Made by a program: the position numbers and the translations under genes | Assembly (NCBI GenBank): GCA_023402075.1 | Contig: JAEXCS010000035.1 | Coordinates: forward strand, 93,149-157,148 | DNA from: Bacillota bacterium | GTDB taxonomy: Bacteria > Bacillota > Clostridia > Oscillospirales > Oscillospiraceae | Reading direction: 5' to 3' | Length of the DNA: 64,000 nucleotides | Notes under the pieces: generated by a model | Seen by the model: the letters and a program-made list of their open reading frames with translations, nothing else | Databases searched by the model: none | Told to the model about the DNA's origin: nothing | In this document: piece by piece, positions 1 through 8,814 of the stretch | How the letters are laid out: the number at the start of each line of letters is the position of its first letter | Position numbering within the stretch: position 1 is the first letter of the stretch

Positions 1-1169
1 TTGCGAATGGTCTGCGTTTGAACCACCACGTTGCCAAACCCGTCCATCACTGAGAAATGAGACGTACAGCCGGGATAGCTTTTGGCCTCAATGCCCTCGG
101 CGGGCGCATAATCCTGCGCTTTTTTCATGTCGATTTTGCCAGCCAGCTCTTTGGCGTATGCCTTGTCGATGATTTTCTCCACCTGAACATCCACAAAATC
201 AGGGTCGCCCATGGCAACAGAGCGGTCGGCAAACATGATTTTCATGGTCTCGGCAAGAACATGGGTGCTGTCGGCAGAGCGCCAGCCCATATCCTTTAAA
301 TCAAAGTTCTCCAGAATATTCAGCATTTGAATGATGTGGCTTCCGCCGGAGGAAGGAGGCGGCATGGAGATCACATCGCAGCCCCGATAAGTACCGTGGA
401 CGGGGACACGGTGCTTTGGCGCGCAGCTTACCAAATCCTCTTTCACCATGAGACCCTTGTTTTTGTTGACGGCGGCCACGATATCCTCCGCCACCGGCTC
501 GTTGTAGAACCAGTCGACGCCGTTTTTCGCAACGCCCTCCATGGTGTCCGCAAGGTCGGGATTGCGAATGATCTCGCCGAAGGAGCGCGGGGCTCCCTCA
601 TGGAGATACAATTCCTTGAACCCTTCGTACGCAGCGGCGTTATGCTCTGCCTCCGGCGTGTCGGAGACCCGCGCGTACATAAATCCGCATTTGAAACCCT
701 CCCGGCAAAGCCGGATTGCCGGGGCGGAAACCTGCTCCCAGGACATGGTGCCGAATTTTTTCAGCAGGTTGTCCATGGCCCGATACAGCGCGGGGATGGC
801 GGTGGACCGCCCCGAAAATTCGGTGAGATTCAAATCAACATTGCCGTCTTCATCCAAAAACATATCCTGATAGGCGTTTAAAGGCGCTACTCCACGGGCG
901 TCACAAGCATAAAAATTATTGCTCTCTTTGTGGTAAATCACATGGAAGCAGCCTCCGCCGATCCCACAATGATATGGCTCCACAACACCCAGCGCCAGCG
1001 AGATGGCGACGGCGGCGTCAATGGCATTTCCCCCGTTGGCCAGCATTTCAAGGCCTGCTTTGGTGGCATAGGGGCTGTTGGAGCTCACTCCGCCGTTGCG
1101 TCCGCTGGGATAGGGACGGAACATGGCAATCTCGGAGAGGGTATGACCCAGATAGGGCTTGGTTGGCAT
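1..1169 (-). CDS. ggt: Gamma-glutamyltransferase, C-terminus cut by window edge
   Basis: Ntn-hydrolase that cleaves or transfers the gamma-glutamyl group of glutathione and related peptides. Start is an ATG at 1169 behind a good AGGAGG site; 389 residues are present and the frame runs off the left edge. The N-terminal half has the GNAIDAAVA and GIGGGCF motifs of the family. The autoprocessing nucleophile is visible as the Thr of CTSHFSV at about residue 369, so nearly the whole large subunit and the first ~20 residues of the small subunit are here. No clear N-terminal signal peptide is seen, unlike many secreted GGTs, so an intracellular role is possible. It follows an SSS symporter on the same strand but a terminator lies between them, so coupling depends on readthrough or its own promoter. 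The family call is firm; substrate (glutathione or another gamma-glutamyl compound) is not. Confidence 0.92.
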   Translation of the reverse strand, partial: MPTKPYLGHTLSEIAMFRPYPSGRNGGVSSNSPYATKAGLEMLANGGNAIDAAVAISLALGVVEPYHCGIGGGCFHVIYHKESNNFYACDARGVAPLNAYQDMFLDEDGNVDLNLTEFSGRSTAIPALYRAMDNLLKKFGTMSWEQVSAPAIRLCREGFKCGFMYARVSDTPEAEHNAAAYEGFKELYLHEGAPRSFGEIIRNPDLADTMEGVAKNGVDWFYNEPVAEDIVAAVNKNKGLMVKEDLVSCAPKHRVPVHGTYRGCDVISMPPPSSGGSHIIQMLNILENFDLKDMGWRSADSTHVLAETMKIMFADRSVAMGDPDFVDVQVEKIIDKAYAKELAGKIDMKKAQDYAPAEGIEAKSYPGCTSHFSVMDGFGNVVVQTQTIR

Positions 1170-1193
1170 AACAAACGACCTCCTGTTCAGTAT

Positions 1194-1236
1194 TAAAAAA
1201 CAGATAGGGCAGCGGCAGTTGATGCGCTGCCCTATC
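1194..1236 (-). terminator. Rho-independent terminator after the SSS symporter gene
   Basis: A perfect 12-bp inverted repeat (GATAGGGCAGCG at 1203-1214 with CGCTGCCCTATC at 1225-1236) is followed on the minus strand by TGTTTTTT. It separates the symporter from ggt. Confidence 0.85.
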
Positions 1237-1268
1237 CAAGGTTCTATGGCAGCTAGAAGGCTCTTTAC

Positions 1269-2657
1269 TTAAGTACCCTGGGCAATTTCCCCTTTTCGGG
1301 ATGTCATCAATGTTGTCAAAACACCCACAGTATAGCTGACCAAAATGACCACATAGACCGTCTCCAGCTTTGCGGACATGCCGGAGACTACCCAGGCAAC
1401 TCCCACCAAAATACCGGAAGCCATACTGTACAAAGACGCCTGTTTTGTAGTGCGCTTCCAAAGAAGTCCGGCCAAGATGGAAAAGCTGACCGGGCCTGTG
1501 GAGCACTGAATCAAAATCTGGAAGGTGCTGGTCAGCGCGGCAGAGGGCAGCAGGAACGCCGGAATCAGGGTGCAAACCGAGAAAATCATCGTTCCGTAGC
1601 GGGAAATCTTCAGCATCTTTTCCTCAGAGGCGTTGGCATTGATCTGTGTCTTGTAGATATTGGTGAGGATCGTTCCTGTGGCCATCATCATAGTCGCCAT
1701 GGTGGCGGCGATAATCATTGTGGCAACAGCAAAGATAATTCCCGCCATAACAGGACTTGTATATTCCTTGATGGTCCAGGCAAAGGCGGTGGCGCCGTCA
1801 CCCAGATCGCCGGTGGTAGCGGCACCCATCATACCAATGATGGCGGTGACGATACAGATCGGTGCGGCAAACACATAGCCGATGATGCAGCCGCCACGGG
1901 CGGCCTTGGCGTCCCGGGCCGCCATAATTGGCTGCAGCACAGACTGCATGACAATGGACGAGAGGATGCCGGAAATCAGCCAGCCCACCCATTTTTGCGT
2001 GGGCATACTGCTCATTTTGCCATAGCCCTCGGGCAAAGACGCAACCAGACCGGAGTAGCCGCCAAAGGCGGGCAGTTTGAGAACCACGAAGCCCACCAGC
2101 AGGACATAAATGCCGATGCACACCACTTTACCCACGGAAGCCGCACCTTTCATGCCGGAAAACGATGTGTAAACCGAGGCAATGGCCAGCCCCAGAATAA
2201 TGGCAATATTTACATTCATGTTGGGTACTGCGATCTGAATGACCGAAGCCACAGTCTTCAGCTGCACCGGAATGTAGAGAAAGCCCAAAACCACCCATAC
2301 ATAGGAGTACAGACGAGCACTGCCGGATGAAAACCGATTTTCCAGATATGTGGGGACGGAATCTCCCACCATTTTTTCCCGCAGAATTTTGGCCATGGCA
2401 GCGGCCACCAGAAAATAGATGGCACCCGCCACAGAATACCAAGCGCCGGCAATGCCCAATGTATAGCCGTTTTGCGCCGCGCCCACAATGCTCATGCCGC
2501 CGATCTGCCAGGCACCCAGCACGCAGCCAACGCCAATTGCACTCAAGGTCTTGTCTCCGCCGGACCACTGTTTGGAGTTGGACATGGATTTTCCGGCAAA
2601 CATACCAATGCCTACAATAAGGACAAATGCGAGAATCCAGACAATTGTTGTGACCAT
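1269..2657 (-). CDS. Sodium:solute symporter (SSS/SLC5 family)
   Basis: Predicted Na+-coupled importer with about 12-13 hydrophobic helices over 462 residues, beginning with TIVWILAFVLIVGIGMFAGK and carrying the SSS core (GGDKTLSAIGVGCVLGAWQIGG region, then GDSVPTYLENRF). Start is ATG at 2657 with GGGAGGGT upstream. The family imports sugars, proline, pantothenate, nucleosides or organic acids; the substrate here cannot be read from sequence. It is divergent from an AraC regulator that heads an amidase gene and lies upstream of ggt, which suggests an amino-acid-like or amide substrate (inference). Length and topology are normal. Confidence 0.88.
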   Translation of the reverse strand: MVTTIVWILAFVLIVGIGMFAGKSMSNSKQWSGGDKTLSAIGVGCVLGAWQIGGMSIVGAAQNGYTLGIAGAWYSVAGAIYFLVAAAMAKILREKMVGDSVPTYLENRFSSGSARLYSYVWVVLGFLYIPVQLKTVASVIQIAVPNMNVNIAIILGLAIASVYTSFSGMKGAASVGKVVCIGIYVLLVGFVVLKLPAFGGYSGLVASLPEGYGKMSSMPTQKWVGWLISGILSSIVMQSVLQPIMAARDAKAARGGCIIGYVFAAPICIVTAIIGMMGAATTGDLGDGATAFAWTIKEYTSPVMAGIIFAVATMIIAATMATMMMATGTILTNIYKTQINANASEEKMLKISRYGTMIFSVCTLIPAFLLPSAALTSTFQILIQCSTGPVSFSILAGLLWKRTTKQASLYSMASGILVGVAWVVSGMSAKLETVYVVILVSYTVGVLTTLMTSRKGEIAQGT

Positions 2658-2712
2658 AATTTACCCTCCCAATTATTAAGTTTTGTAAAATTTCTCTCCC
2701 TAATCTGTAAAA

Positions 2713-2740
2713 ATTTTACATGCTTGTCCACAAGGCGCAA
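2713..2740 (-). promoter_or_regulatory. Candidate sigma-A promoter for the SSS symporter
   Basis: On the minus strand TTGCGC (2735-2740) and TAAAAT (2713-2718) are 16 bp apart, about 55 bp from the start codon. The 373-bp divergent gap from 2658 to 3030 holds this, the AraC promoter, and no other recognisable gene. Confidence 0.4.
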
Positions 2741-2952
2741 ATTGCTTAGCGATGTCCATAGATACTCCCATATTTAATGAAAACTCACTTCTGCCACGGA
2801 CAATTAAATTTCGGGTTCTGGGCAATCATCTCTTTTTGTCCGCGTATGAACACCGTTATTCCTCGCATCGTGTACATTGCGTGCATTTTAACATGACGCG
2901 TTTTTTTAAAATAGGAAAAATTAGAATAAATTTTGTAAAAATCGGAAATGTT

Positions 2953-2979
2953 TTGACATAATTGCAAAAGTTTTATACA
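2953..2979 (+). promoter_or_regulatory. Candidate promoter for the first AraC regulator
   Basis: TTGACA at 2953-2958 is a perfect -35 box; TATACA at 2974-2979 is the best -10 nearby but the 15-bp spacer is short. Transcription from here would support the downstream start at 3031 rather than the ATG at 2962. Confidence 0.4.
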
Positions 2980-3030
2980 CATTTTAATAAAATGTATGAT
3001 ATACTGTCGATCAAACTGGAGGTAATTGCT

Positions 3031-3882
3031 ATGAGTCTTCCATTGGATTTGGGATATGCCCGCAGCCTTCTGTCCGTGCAGCCATTCTGGCAGGCTGAAA
3101 AAGTCCGTCAGGATGTTTTGTGGGCCCCATATGCAAAGCTTCCTCTCGCCTATTTGTACGAATTAAACGCAGGGGACGCAGAAGGGTTGGATTGTGTTCC
3201 CGGGATCGGGCTGATCGGGGTTCTGTTCTCTCTGGATCGGGACAAGCCGGGCGCGGTCTGCTGCGGCACGCTGAGTCAGAGCAAAACGGTCCCTTTATAT
3301 GGGATGAATCATGTATTTGCCTGTCAATTTTTTCCCGGAGAGTTTTCCCGCATCTTTGGCATCTCCAGCAAGGAGCTGGCGGACCGGGAAGCACCGTTGT
3401 CCGATTTGCTCCCGGTGGGGTCCTATCCCGAGCAGATTGCCGCTGCCCAGAGCTTTGAAGAACGAAAGCAATGCTTGCTGGCATTCATCCGTGAGTGGGA
3501 GCGGCGCGGCCAAGATCGGGCCATCGGACACCTGACTCAGGCCGTCATGCACAACATTCTGGATCAGCACGGAAACATTCGTATGGTAGACCTGGAAAAA
3601 CAGACCGGGTACTGTTCCCGCTACCTTCATCAGATTGTTTCCGATCAGGTGGGCCTTTCGCCCAAGACCGCCATTGCCAACATCCAGTTTCAAGCAGCCC
3701 TTCGCATGATGATGGAACACCCCTATGTGCCGATTGCGGATGTGGCCCAGCGCTGTGGTTATTACGATCAATCGCACTTTACCAAAGTTTTTAAGGAATA
3801 TGTGGGGATTACCCCCGCGGCCTTTGAAAAGGCCAGAGGGTATGCGCCCCTTCCACTATCGGAGATGAATCTATTCCTATAA
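3031..3882 (+). CDS. AraC/XylS-family transcriptional regulator (first of three)
   Basis: DNA-binding regulator of 283 residues. The start at 3031 follows GGAGGT at ideal spacing; an in-frame ATG at 2962 lacks a site and overlaps the putative promoter. The N-terminal two thirds are an unrecognised sensing domain. The C-terminus has both AraC helix-turn-helix units: MVDLEKQTGYCSRYLHQIV and IADVAQRCGYYDQSHFTKVF, followed by the GITPAAFEKARG family ending. It is divergent from the SSS symporter and only 25 bp ahead of the isochorismatase-fold gene on the same strand, so it likely controls one or both. It differs in its sensor domain from the AraC genes at 4844 and 10332, which resemble each other. 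Confidence 0.88.
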   Translation: MSLPLDLGYARSLLSVQPFWQAEKVRQDVLWAPYAKLPLAYLYELNAGDAEGLDCVPGIGLIGVLFSLDRDKPGAVCCGTLSQSKTVPLYGMNHVFACQFFPGEFSRIFGISSKELADREAPLSDLLPVGSYPEQIAAAQSFEERKQCLLAFIREWERRGQDRAIGHLTQAVMHNILDQHGNIRMVDLEKQTGYCSRYLHQIVSDQVGLSPKTAIANIQFQAALRMMMEHPYVPIADVAQRCGYYDQSHFTKVFKEYVGITPAAFEKARGYAPLPLSEMNLFL

Positions 3883-3907
3883 ATAATAAACTCGAAGGAG
3901 TCAATTC

Positions 3908-4624
3908 ATGAAACTTAACGCGAAATACCGGAATTTTTATTACGAAACAATGGATGAGGTTTCTTTACCTGAACTGGATTCTTCCAAAACCGCGCTGCTG
4001 ATTGTAGATATGCAAAACGAATTCATTCGAAGAGACTCGAACGAGGCTCTGGCCTTTCAGGCGGCGGGTCAATGGGAGCGCTGGCTCCCCTTTCATGACC
4101 GGCTGGACGAGATCGTAATCCCCAACAATTTGAGATTGCTGCAATATTTTCGCAGCAGACAAATGGCAGTTACATACGGGCGTATTGCCTGCCTGCGCAG
4201 CGACGGGCAGGATCGCTCCCCCGTGCAAAAAGAAGAGGGCTGGAACGGAATTTTTTTGCCGGCAAACAGCCCCGGCGCCCAGATTATTGACGAACTGGCA
4301 CCGCTGCCTGATGAAATCGTGGTCAATAAAACCACTGACAGCGTGACCACCGGAACCAATTATTTAACCCTGCTGAGATTTATGGGAATTGAAACCGTTG
4401 TGGTCACCGGGATCGTTACCGACCAGTGCGTGGCCTGCACCGTGCGAGGGCTTGCGGATGCGGGATTAAAAGTGATCTGCGTGGAGGATGCCTGCGCTGC
4501 CGGCAGCATGGAGCTGCACGATGCGGAGTTGAAGATTATGAATGTGATCTACTGCAACGTACTCAGCACGGACGAGACGATCGCTCTGGCCGAGTCATGT
4601 CGAAAGAGCGCGGCGCACGCTTAA
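3908..4624 (+). CDS. Isochorismatase-fold cysteine hydrolase (nicotinamidase / N-carbamoylsarcosine amidase type)
   Basis: Cytoplasmic hydrolase of amides or ureido groups, 238 residues. The catalytic triad of the family is complete: Asp34 in LLIVDMQNEF, Lys141 in VVNKTTDSVTTG, and nucleophile Cys174 in GIVTDQCVACTVRGL. Start is ATG at 3908 behind GAAGGAG, 25 bp after the AraC gene, so the two are probably one transcript. Members act on nicotinamide, N-carbamoylsarcosine, isochorismate, biuret or ureidoacrylate; the substrate is not resolved. The neighbourhood (SSS importer, ggt, aminotransferase, later a creatininase-family gene) fits a small nitrogen compound that is imported and deamidated, which is inference. 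Confidence 0.88.
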   Translation: MKLNAKYRNFYYETMDEVSLPELDSSKTALLIVDMQNEFIRRDSNEALAFQAAGQWERWLPFHDRLDEIVIPNNLRLLQYFRSRQMAVTYGRIACLRSDGQDRSPVQKEEGWNGIFLPANSPGAQIIDELAPLPDEIVVNKTTDSVTTGTNYLTLLRFMGIETVVVTGIVTDQCVACTVRGLADAGLKVICVEDACAAGSMELHDAELKIMNVIYCNVLSTDETIALAESCRKSAAHA

Positions 4625-4734
4625 AGGATCCTCCACGGCTTCCAGAGTTTAAAACATGCAGCAAATTGGAAATTTCTTGTTTGGGAGCAATCCGCCCCCA
4701 ATTTTAACGATAAAGGCATGGAAAATTTGAAAGC

Positions 4735-4797
4735 TGGTACATTTCAGAATTGAATTTTACAGTGTCCTGCGGTATGTTAATGGTACAGTTCATGAAT
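4735..4797. promoter_or_regulatory. Direct repeat upstream of second AraC gene, candidate operator
   Basis: TGGTACATTTCA (4735-4746) and TGGTACAGTTCA (4781-4792) match at 11 of 12 positions, 46 bp apart, in the gap before the AraC gene at 4844. AraC proteins bind direct repeats, so autoregulation is plausible. Confidence 0.35.
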
Positions 4798-4843
4798 AGG
4801 GTTTGTAGATTGTTGATTTATCCATTTAGCGGGGAGGGATTTG

Positions 4844-5716
4844 ATGTCACTTTATGTTAGTGCCGGTCAAGCGCCCCGCTTTGCGCCCAAATCCCAAGAA
4901 TTTACACCTTTACTTTGGAATGGCCCTGAATTTTCTTTGCAGCATCGCGTTTTTTCACCGGAACACGAGCTTGGCCACCTGATTATGGACTCTTTTGAAA
5001 TCGATAACCCCGGCGGCGACACCTTGTCCTATCCCATTTTGCCCTACGGCGGACTATGGGCAGTTTTCCTGTTTATGGAGGGCATGACCACCGCGGAGCT
5101 GTGCGGCCCCACTGCCTTGCTGAAAAAGCTGACGCTTCTTCCCAGGTCCAGTGCCTATTGCATGCGGTTTCACCCCGGTAGTATGCGGTACTTCAGTCCC
5201 TTGGCCGCCTGCGAATTGGTCGGACAGTCTCAGCCCCTGTCCCAGTTTCTCTCGCCCTCAGGTGAGCTTTTCTCCGCTATGCGGCGGGGCGAGTCATTTC
5301 ACGCCCGCAACGTTGTGCTGGTTCGCGCCCTTTGCGCAACGGGCGCGGCGTACTATCAGCCGTTTCCTTTGGTTAACCAGTCAGTGCGGTACATTTCGGA
5401 GAAGAGGGGCATTGTCAAGGTTTCCCAGATTGCCGCGGAAATGGGATGCAGCGAACGGTATCTCAACCGGATGTTTCAGGAGCATGTGGGGATTTCCACA
5501 AAGCTTTTTTGCGAGCTGATACAGCTTCAATTTTCTTTGTACCTCATTGTCTCAACCAAGCCCAAGGCTCTGGTGTCCACGGCGGAATTCTGCGGATATT
5601 TTGACCAGACCCACATGAACCGCTCGTTCCGCAAATTTTTGGACTGCACCGCAGGCGATATGCGGGCCGCCGGCAAGGATTTTATCAATTTGCAGGGCGC
5701 CGTCTCTCTTATCTGA
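4844..5716 (+). CDS. AraC-family transcriptional regulator (second of three)
   Basis: 290-residue regulator. The chosen ATG at 4844 follows GGGGAGGG; a TTG three bases earlier is also possible. The paralogue at 10332 begins with the same SLYxS residues, which supports this start. The N-terminal ~190 residues form a sensor domain shared with that paralogue (LNMQHR/FSLQHR, the PGSMRYFSP/PESSGWLVE segment, SFHxRxVL). The C-terminal pair of helix-turn-helix units is typical: VSQIAAEMGCSERYLNRMFQ and the segment ending FCGYFDQTHMNRSFRKF. It precedes the class V aminotransferase gene (gap 110 bp, same strand), its likely target. A duplicated direct repeat lies upstream. Confidence 0.88.
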   Translation: MSLYVSAGQAPRFAPKSQEFTPLLWNGPEFSLQHRVFSPEHELGHLIMDSFEIDNPGGDTLSYPILPYGGLWAVFLFMEGMTTAELCGPTALLKKLTLLPRSSAYCMRFHPGSMRYFSPLAACELVGQSQPLSQFLSPSGELFSAMRRGESFHARNVVLVRALCATGAAYYQPFPLVNQSVRYISEKRGIVKVSQIAAEMGCSERYLNRMFQEHVGISTKLFCELIQLQFSLYLIVSTKPKALVSTAEFCGYFDQTHMNRSFRKFLDCTAGDMRAAGKDFINLQGAVSLI

Positions 5717-5826
5717 GCGCGGCGTGTGCTCTTCCCTTTTGACTGCTTCGGTCATGCTGCAACGTCAAAAGCGTTGCATAAAAATTTAATGAAACCATCT
5801 GGTCAATTTTTAGGAGGTATTACTTA

Positions 5827-6924
5827 ATGAGTATGACAAAATTGTTCAGTCCCGGTCCCGTCATGGTAAAGGATAACGTCCGCCGTGCCCTGCTGCATTA
5901 TGACATCTGCCACCGCAGCTACGAATTTGAAGAGATGTTTCAGGATACGCAGGCAAAAATCCTGAAGCTGTTCAACGCTGACGATTCTTATTACAGCCTG
6001 ATTGTTTCCGGTTCCGGCACCTCTTCTAACGAAACAGTTCTGTCCTCCATCTTCAAGCCCGGCGAGGAAGTTTTGCTGATTCGCAACGGTGTGTTCGGCG
6101 AGCGGCTGCTGGAGATTATCAGCAAATACGATGTTCCTCTGGTGGATCTGTCCTTCCCCTGGGCAACCCTGCCGGATCTGGCTGTGGTGGAGCAGGCGCT
6201 GAAAGATCGTCCCAATGTGAAGGTCGTGGCCATGGTCTTCCACGAGACTTCCACCGGAATGATTAACCCTGTCTCTCAGGTGGGTGCCCTGTGCGAGCAG
6301 TACGGCAAGATTTTTTCCGTGGACTGCGTCTCCGCAGCCGGCGGCGAAAACATTGATGTGGTGAAAAATCACATTTCCGTGTGTACTTCCGTTGGCGGCA
6401 AGTGCATCGGCGCATTCCCCGGCTCGGCTTATATCTGCGCCAAAAAATCTGTGTTGGACAGCCTGACCGCCGACCAGTGCAAAAACGTATATCTGAGCCT
6501 ATACAAGCACTATCAGAGCGCTGTCGCAGATCATCAGACCCCCAACACCCCCAACGTCAATCTGTTCTGGCCCCTGAATGTGGCCCTGACCAATATCGTT
6601 GAGGATGAGACTCTGGCGGGGCGCATCGCCCGGTATCAGCGCTGCGCCGCCATCATCCGCAAGGGCGTTTTGTCCATGGGCTGCCGCCTGCTGCTGGACA
6701 GCAACATGGCCAATACCGTTACCTCCGTCTATCTGCCCACCGGAATTGACGCCCAGACATTTTTGGACGAGATGACTAAGCGCGGTTATACGTTTTATAT
6801 CGGCAAGGGCGACTATGGTAAAAACGGCATGATTCAGATCGCCAACATGGGCGAAATCTATGAGCAGGATTGCTATAACATGCTGGAAGTCTTCCAGGTG
6901 GTGCTGAACTTGCTCAGCAAGTAA
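5827..6924 (+). CDS. Class V PLP aminotransferase, PhnW / alanine-glyoxylate type
   Basis: Fold-type I PLP enzyme of 365 residues. It opens with FSPGPVMV, the phosphonate-pyruvate/serine-glyoxylate aminotransferase signature, and has SGSGTSSNE for phosphate binding, HETSTG, Asp166 in VDCVSA for the PLP nitrogen, and the Schiff-base Lys192 in SVGGKCIGAFPG. Start ATG at 5827 follows AGGAGGT. The closest visible resemblance is to 2-aminoethylphosphonate:pyruvate transaminase, but no phosphonatase or C-P lyase gene is adjacent, and the usual SANKCIEG motif reads SVGGKCIG. The substrate may therefore be another small amine or amino acid. It sits between an AraC regulator and an FGGY kinase, and a hairpin terminator follows, so it is probably its own unit. 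Confidence 0.85.
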   Translation: MSMTKLFSPGPVMVKDNVRRALLHYDICHRSYEFEEMFQDTQAKILKLFNADDSYYSLIVSGSGTSSNETVLSSIFKPGEEVLLIRNGVFGERLLEIISKYDVPLVDLSFPWATLPDLAVVEQALKDRPNVKVVAMVFHETSTGMINPVSQVGALCEQYGKIFSVDCVSAAGGENIDVVKNHISVCTSVGGKCIGAFPGSAYICAKKSVLDSLTADQCKNVYLSLYKHYQSAVADHQTPNTPNVNLFWPLNVALTNIVEDETLAGRIARYQRCAAIIRKGVLSMGCRLLLDSNMANTVTSVYLPTGIDAQTFLDEMTKRGYTFYIGKGDYGKNGMIQIANMGEIYEQDCYNMLEVFQVVLNLLSK

Positions 6925-6962
6925 TTTTGTTACCTCCATCTCTCATACACCCCCGCAGAAAC

Positions 6963-7005
6963 GGTGGACGGTGGAAGCGAAAGCTTCCGCCGCCCATCAT
7001 TTTTC
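6963..7005 (+). terminator. Hairpin terminator after the aminotransferase gene
   Basis: A GC-rich stem around the GGAAGC-GAAA-GCTTCC tetraloop (about 6965-7000), with some G-U pairs, is followed by ATTTTT. It lies 40 bp after the stop codon. Confidence 0.65.
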
Positions 7006-7202
7006 CCCTGCGCCTGTTTCAAGAGGGCGGCATTGCCCGGATACGCGCGTTACAGCGTAGAAGGTTTTGCTTTACCTACCGGTTCTTTGTGAAAAATCTC
7101 AAAAATTCTCCTTTTTTTAAAAGGAATATTGTGGTAAAGTAAAACGTGTGTTTTAAATATAAAAGATCTCAGGCGGAGAATTCCGCCTGTTGGGAGGATA
7201 CT

Positions 7203-8699
7203 ATGGCAGCGCACTATTATCTGGGAATCGATCAGGGCAGCACCGGTACCACCGCAATTTTATTTGATTCCTCTTGGCGCATGGTGTCCCGGGGATACAG
7301 CAATATCAATCTTTTTTATCCGAGGGACGGCTGGGTTGAGCATGACGCCGAGGATGTGTGGCAGTCCTTGCAGCGGGCGGTGAGTCAGGCGCTTCGTGTT
7401 TCCGCCATTGGGCCGGAGCAGATAAGAAGTATCGGTCTGAACCACGAGGGCGAAACGGTTGTGATCTGGGATGCAAAAACAGGCCGTCCGCTGTGTCGGT
7501 CCATCGTGTGGCAAGACCGCCGCACCGCCCGATACGCCGATGCCATGGCTGACCGGTATAACACTCTGGTTCGTGAAAAGACGGGGCTGATGATCGACTC
7601 CTATTTCAGCGCCACCAAGCTTAAATGGATGCTGGACCACGTGCAAAACGCGCGGGAATATCTGCGGCAGGGCCGTTTGTTGGCGGGGACTATGGACGCA
7701 TGGATCATCTGGCGGATGACCGGCGGCAAGACCCATATTACGGACGCCTCCACAGCGTCCCGCACGATGCTGTTTGATGCGGCAGCCGGCGATTGGAGCG
7801 AGGAATTGGTGGAGTTGTTTGATCTGGACCGTTCCATTCTTCCCTCAATCTCCGACAGCACGATCTCCGGCGTTTACACAGACCCAAACAGCTTTCAGGG
7901 CATCCGTGCCTCTTTGTCCGGTGTGCTGGTGGATCAACAGGCCGCTTTACTGGGACAGGCCTGCGTCACACCCGGCTCCGTGAAAACCACTTACGGAACA
8001 GGATGCTTCATGCTGATGAACACGGGGAGCACTATGGCAGTGTCTCAAAACGGGCTTCTGCCCACGGTGGCCTGGCGGCTGGACGGAAAAACCACCTATG
8101 CCCTTGACGGCGGCGTTTACATCACAGGCGCTGCGGTAAAATGGCTTCAGGAGGGGCTGGAGGTGGTGGCAAGCCCGGCGGAGACGGAAAATCTGGCGCT
8201 TTCTGTTCCCGATAACGGCGGCGTTTATTTTGTTCCGGCATTTACCGGTCTGGCCGCCCCCCACTGGGATTCTTATGCCCGGGGAATGATGATTGGCATC
8301 ACAGGCGGCGTCAGGCGGGCGCATATCGTCCGGGCCACGCTGGAATCCACCGCCTATCAGGTTGGGGATGTGCTGGACGTAATGCGGCGGGAATCCGGCG
8401 TGTCCGTTCCGGTGATGCGCTGCAACGGCCGGGCGACCTCCAACGCGTTTTTAATGCAGTTTCAGGCCGATGTTCTCGGCATCCCTCTGGAAATACCGGA
8501 AATTGAAGAGACGACTGCGCTAGGCTCGGCTTTTCTCGGAAGCATTGGTATTGGAGATTACAGCGGCGTGGAGGATATGGCGCAGATATGGCGCTGCGCC
8601 CGCTGTTACGAGCCCCATATGAGTGCGGATCAGCGGGGCAATCTGCTATACCATTGGCACAGAGCCATAGAGCGGGCCAAATACTGGAGCGAAGATTAA
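7203..8699 (+). CDS. FGGY-family polyol/sugar kinase, glycerol-kinase-like (paralogue 1)
   Basis: ATP-dependent carbohydrate kinase of 498 residues. The start at 7203 follows GGGAGGATACT and aligns with the paralogue; the open frame extends further upstream without a site. Family hallmarks are GIDQGSTGTTAILFD (phosphate binding), GWVEHDAEDVW, IVWQDRRTARY, SYFSATKLKWML, the catalytic-base Asp in LVDQQAALLGQ, and TYGTGCFMLMNTG. The segment that in E. coli GlpK reads NQRET (Arg83/Glu84 contact glycerol) reads NHEGET, so Arg83 is Gly83 while Glu84 is kept. A non-glycerol polyol or hydroxy-acid substrate is therefore likely. It faces an equally altered paralogue across a shared terminator. Calling it glpK would overstate the evidence. 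Confidence 0.88.
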   Translation: MAAHYYLGIDQGSTGTTAILFDSSWRMVSRGYSNINLFYPRDGWVEHDAEDVWQSLQRAVSQALRVSAIGPEQIRSIGLNHEGETVVIWDAKTGRPLCRSIVWQDRRTARYADAMADRYNTLVREKTGLMIDSYFSATKLKWMLDHVQNAREYLRQGRLLAGTMDAWIIWRMTGGKTHITDASTASRTMLFDAAAGDWSEELVELFDLDRSILPSISDSTISGVYTDPNSFQGIRASLSGVLVDQQAALLGQACVTPGSVKTTYGTGCFMLMNTGSTMAVSQNGLLPTVAWRLDGKTTYALDGGVYITGAAVKWLQEGLEVVASPAETENLALSVPDNGGVYFVPAFTGLAAPHWDSYARGMMIGITGGVRRAHIVRATLESTAYQVGDVLDVMRRESGVSVPVMRCNGRATSNAFLMQFQADVLGIPLEIPEIEETTALGSAFLGSIGIGDYSGVEDMAQIWRCARCYEPHMSADQRGNLLYHWHRAIERAKYWSED

Positions 8700-8717
8700 T
8701 TTAATGTTTGCCGCAGC

Positions 8718-8768
8718 GTAAAAGGAAGACATTTCCGTCTAAAACAGATGGAAACGTCTTCCTTTTAC
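8718..8768. terminator. Bidirectional terminator between convergent kinase genes
   Basis: A 23-bp near-perfect inverted repeat (GTAAAAGGAAGAC... with ...GTCTTCCTTTTAC) with a short AAAAC loop sits midway between the two convergent FGGY genes. The stem ends are T-rich on both strands. Confidence 0.85.
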
Positions 8769-8814
8769 ATATGTATGAGGCGCACATTGTGCTCGCGCTT
8801 TATCAGTCGCCGAC

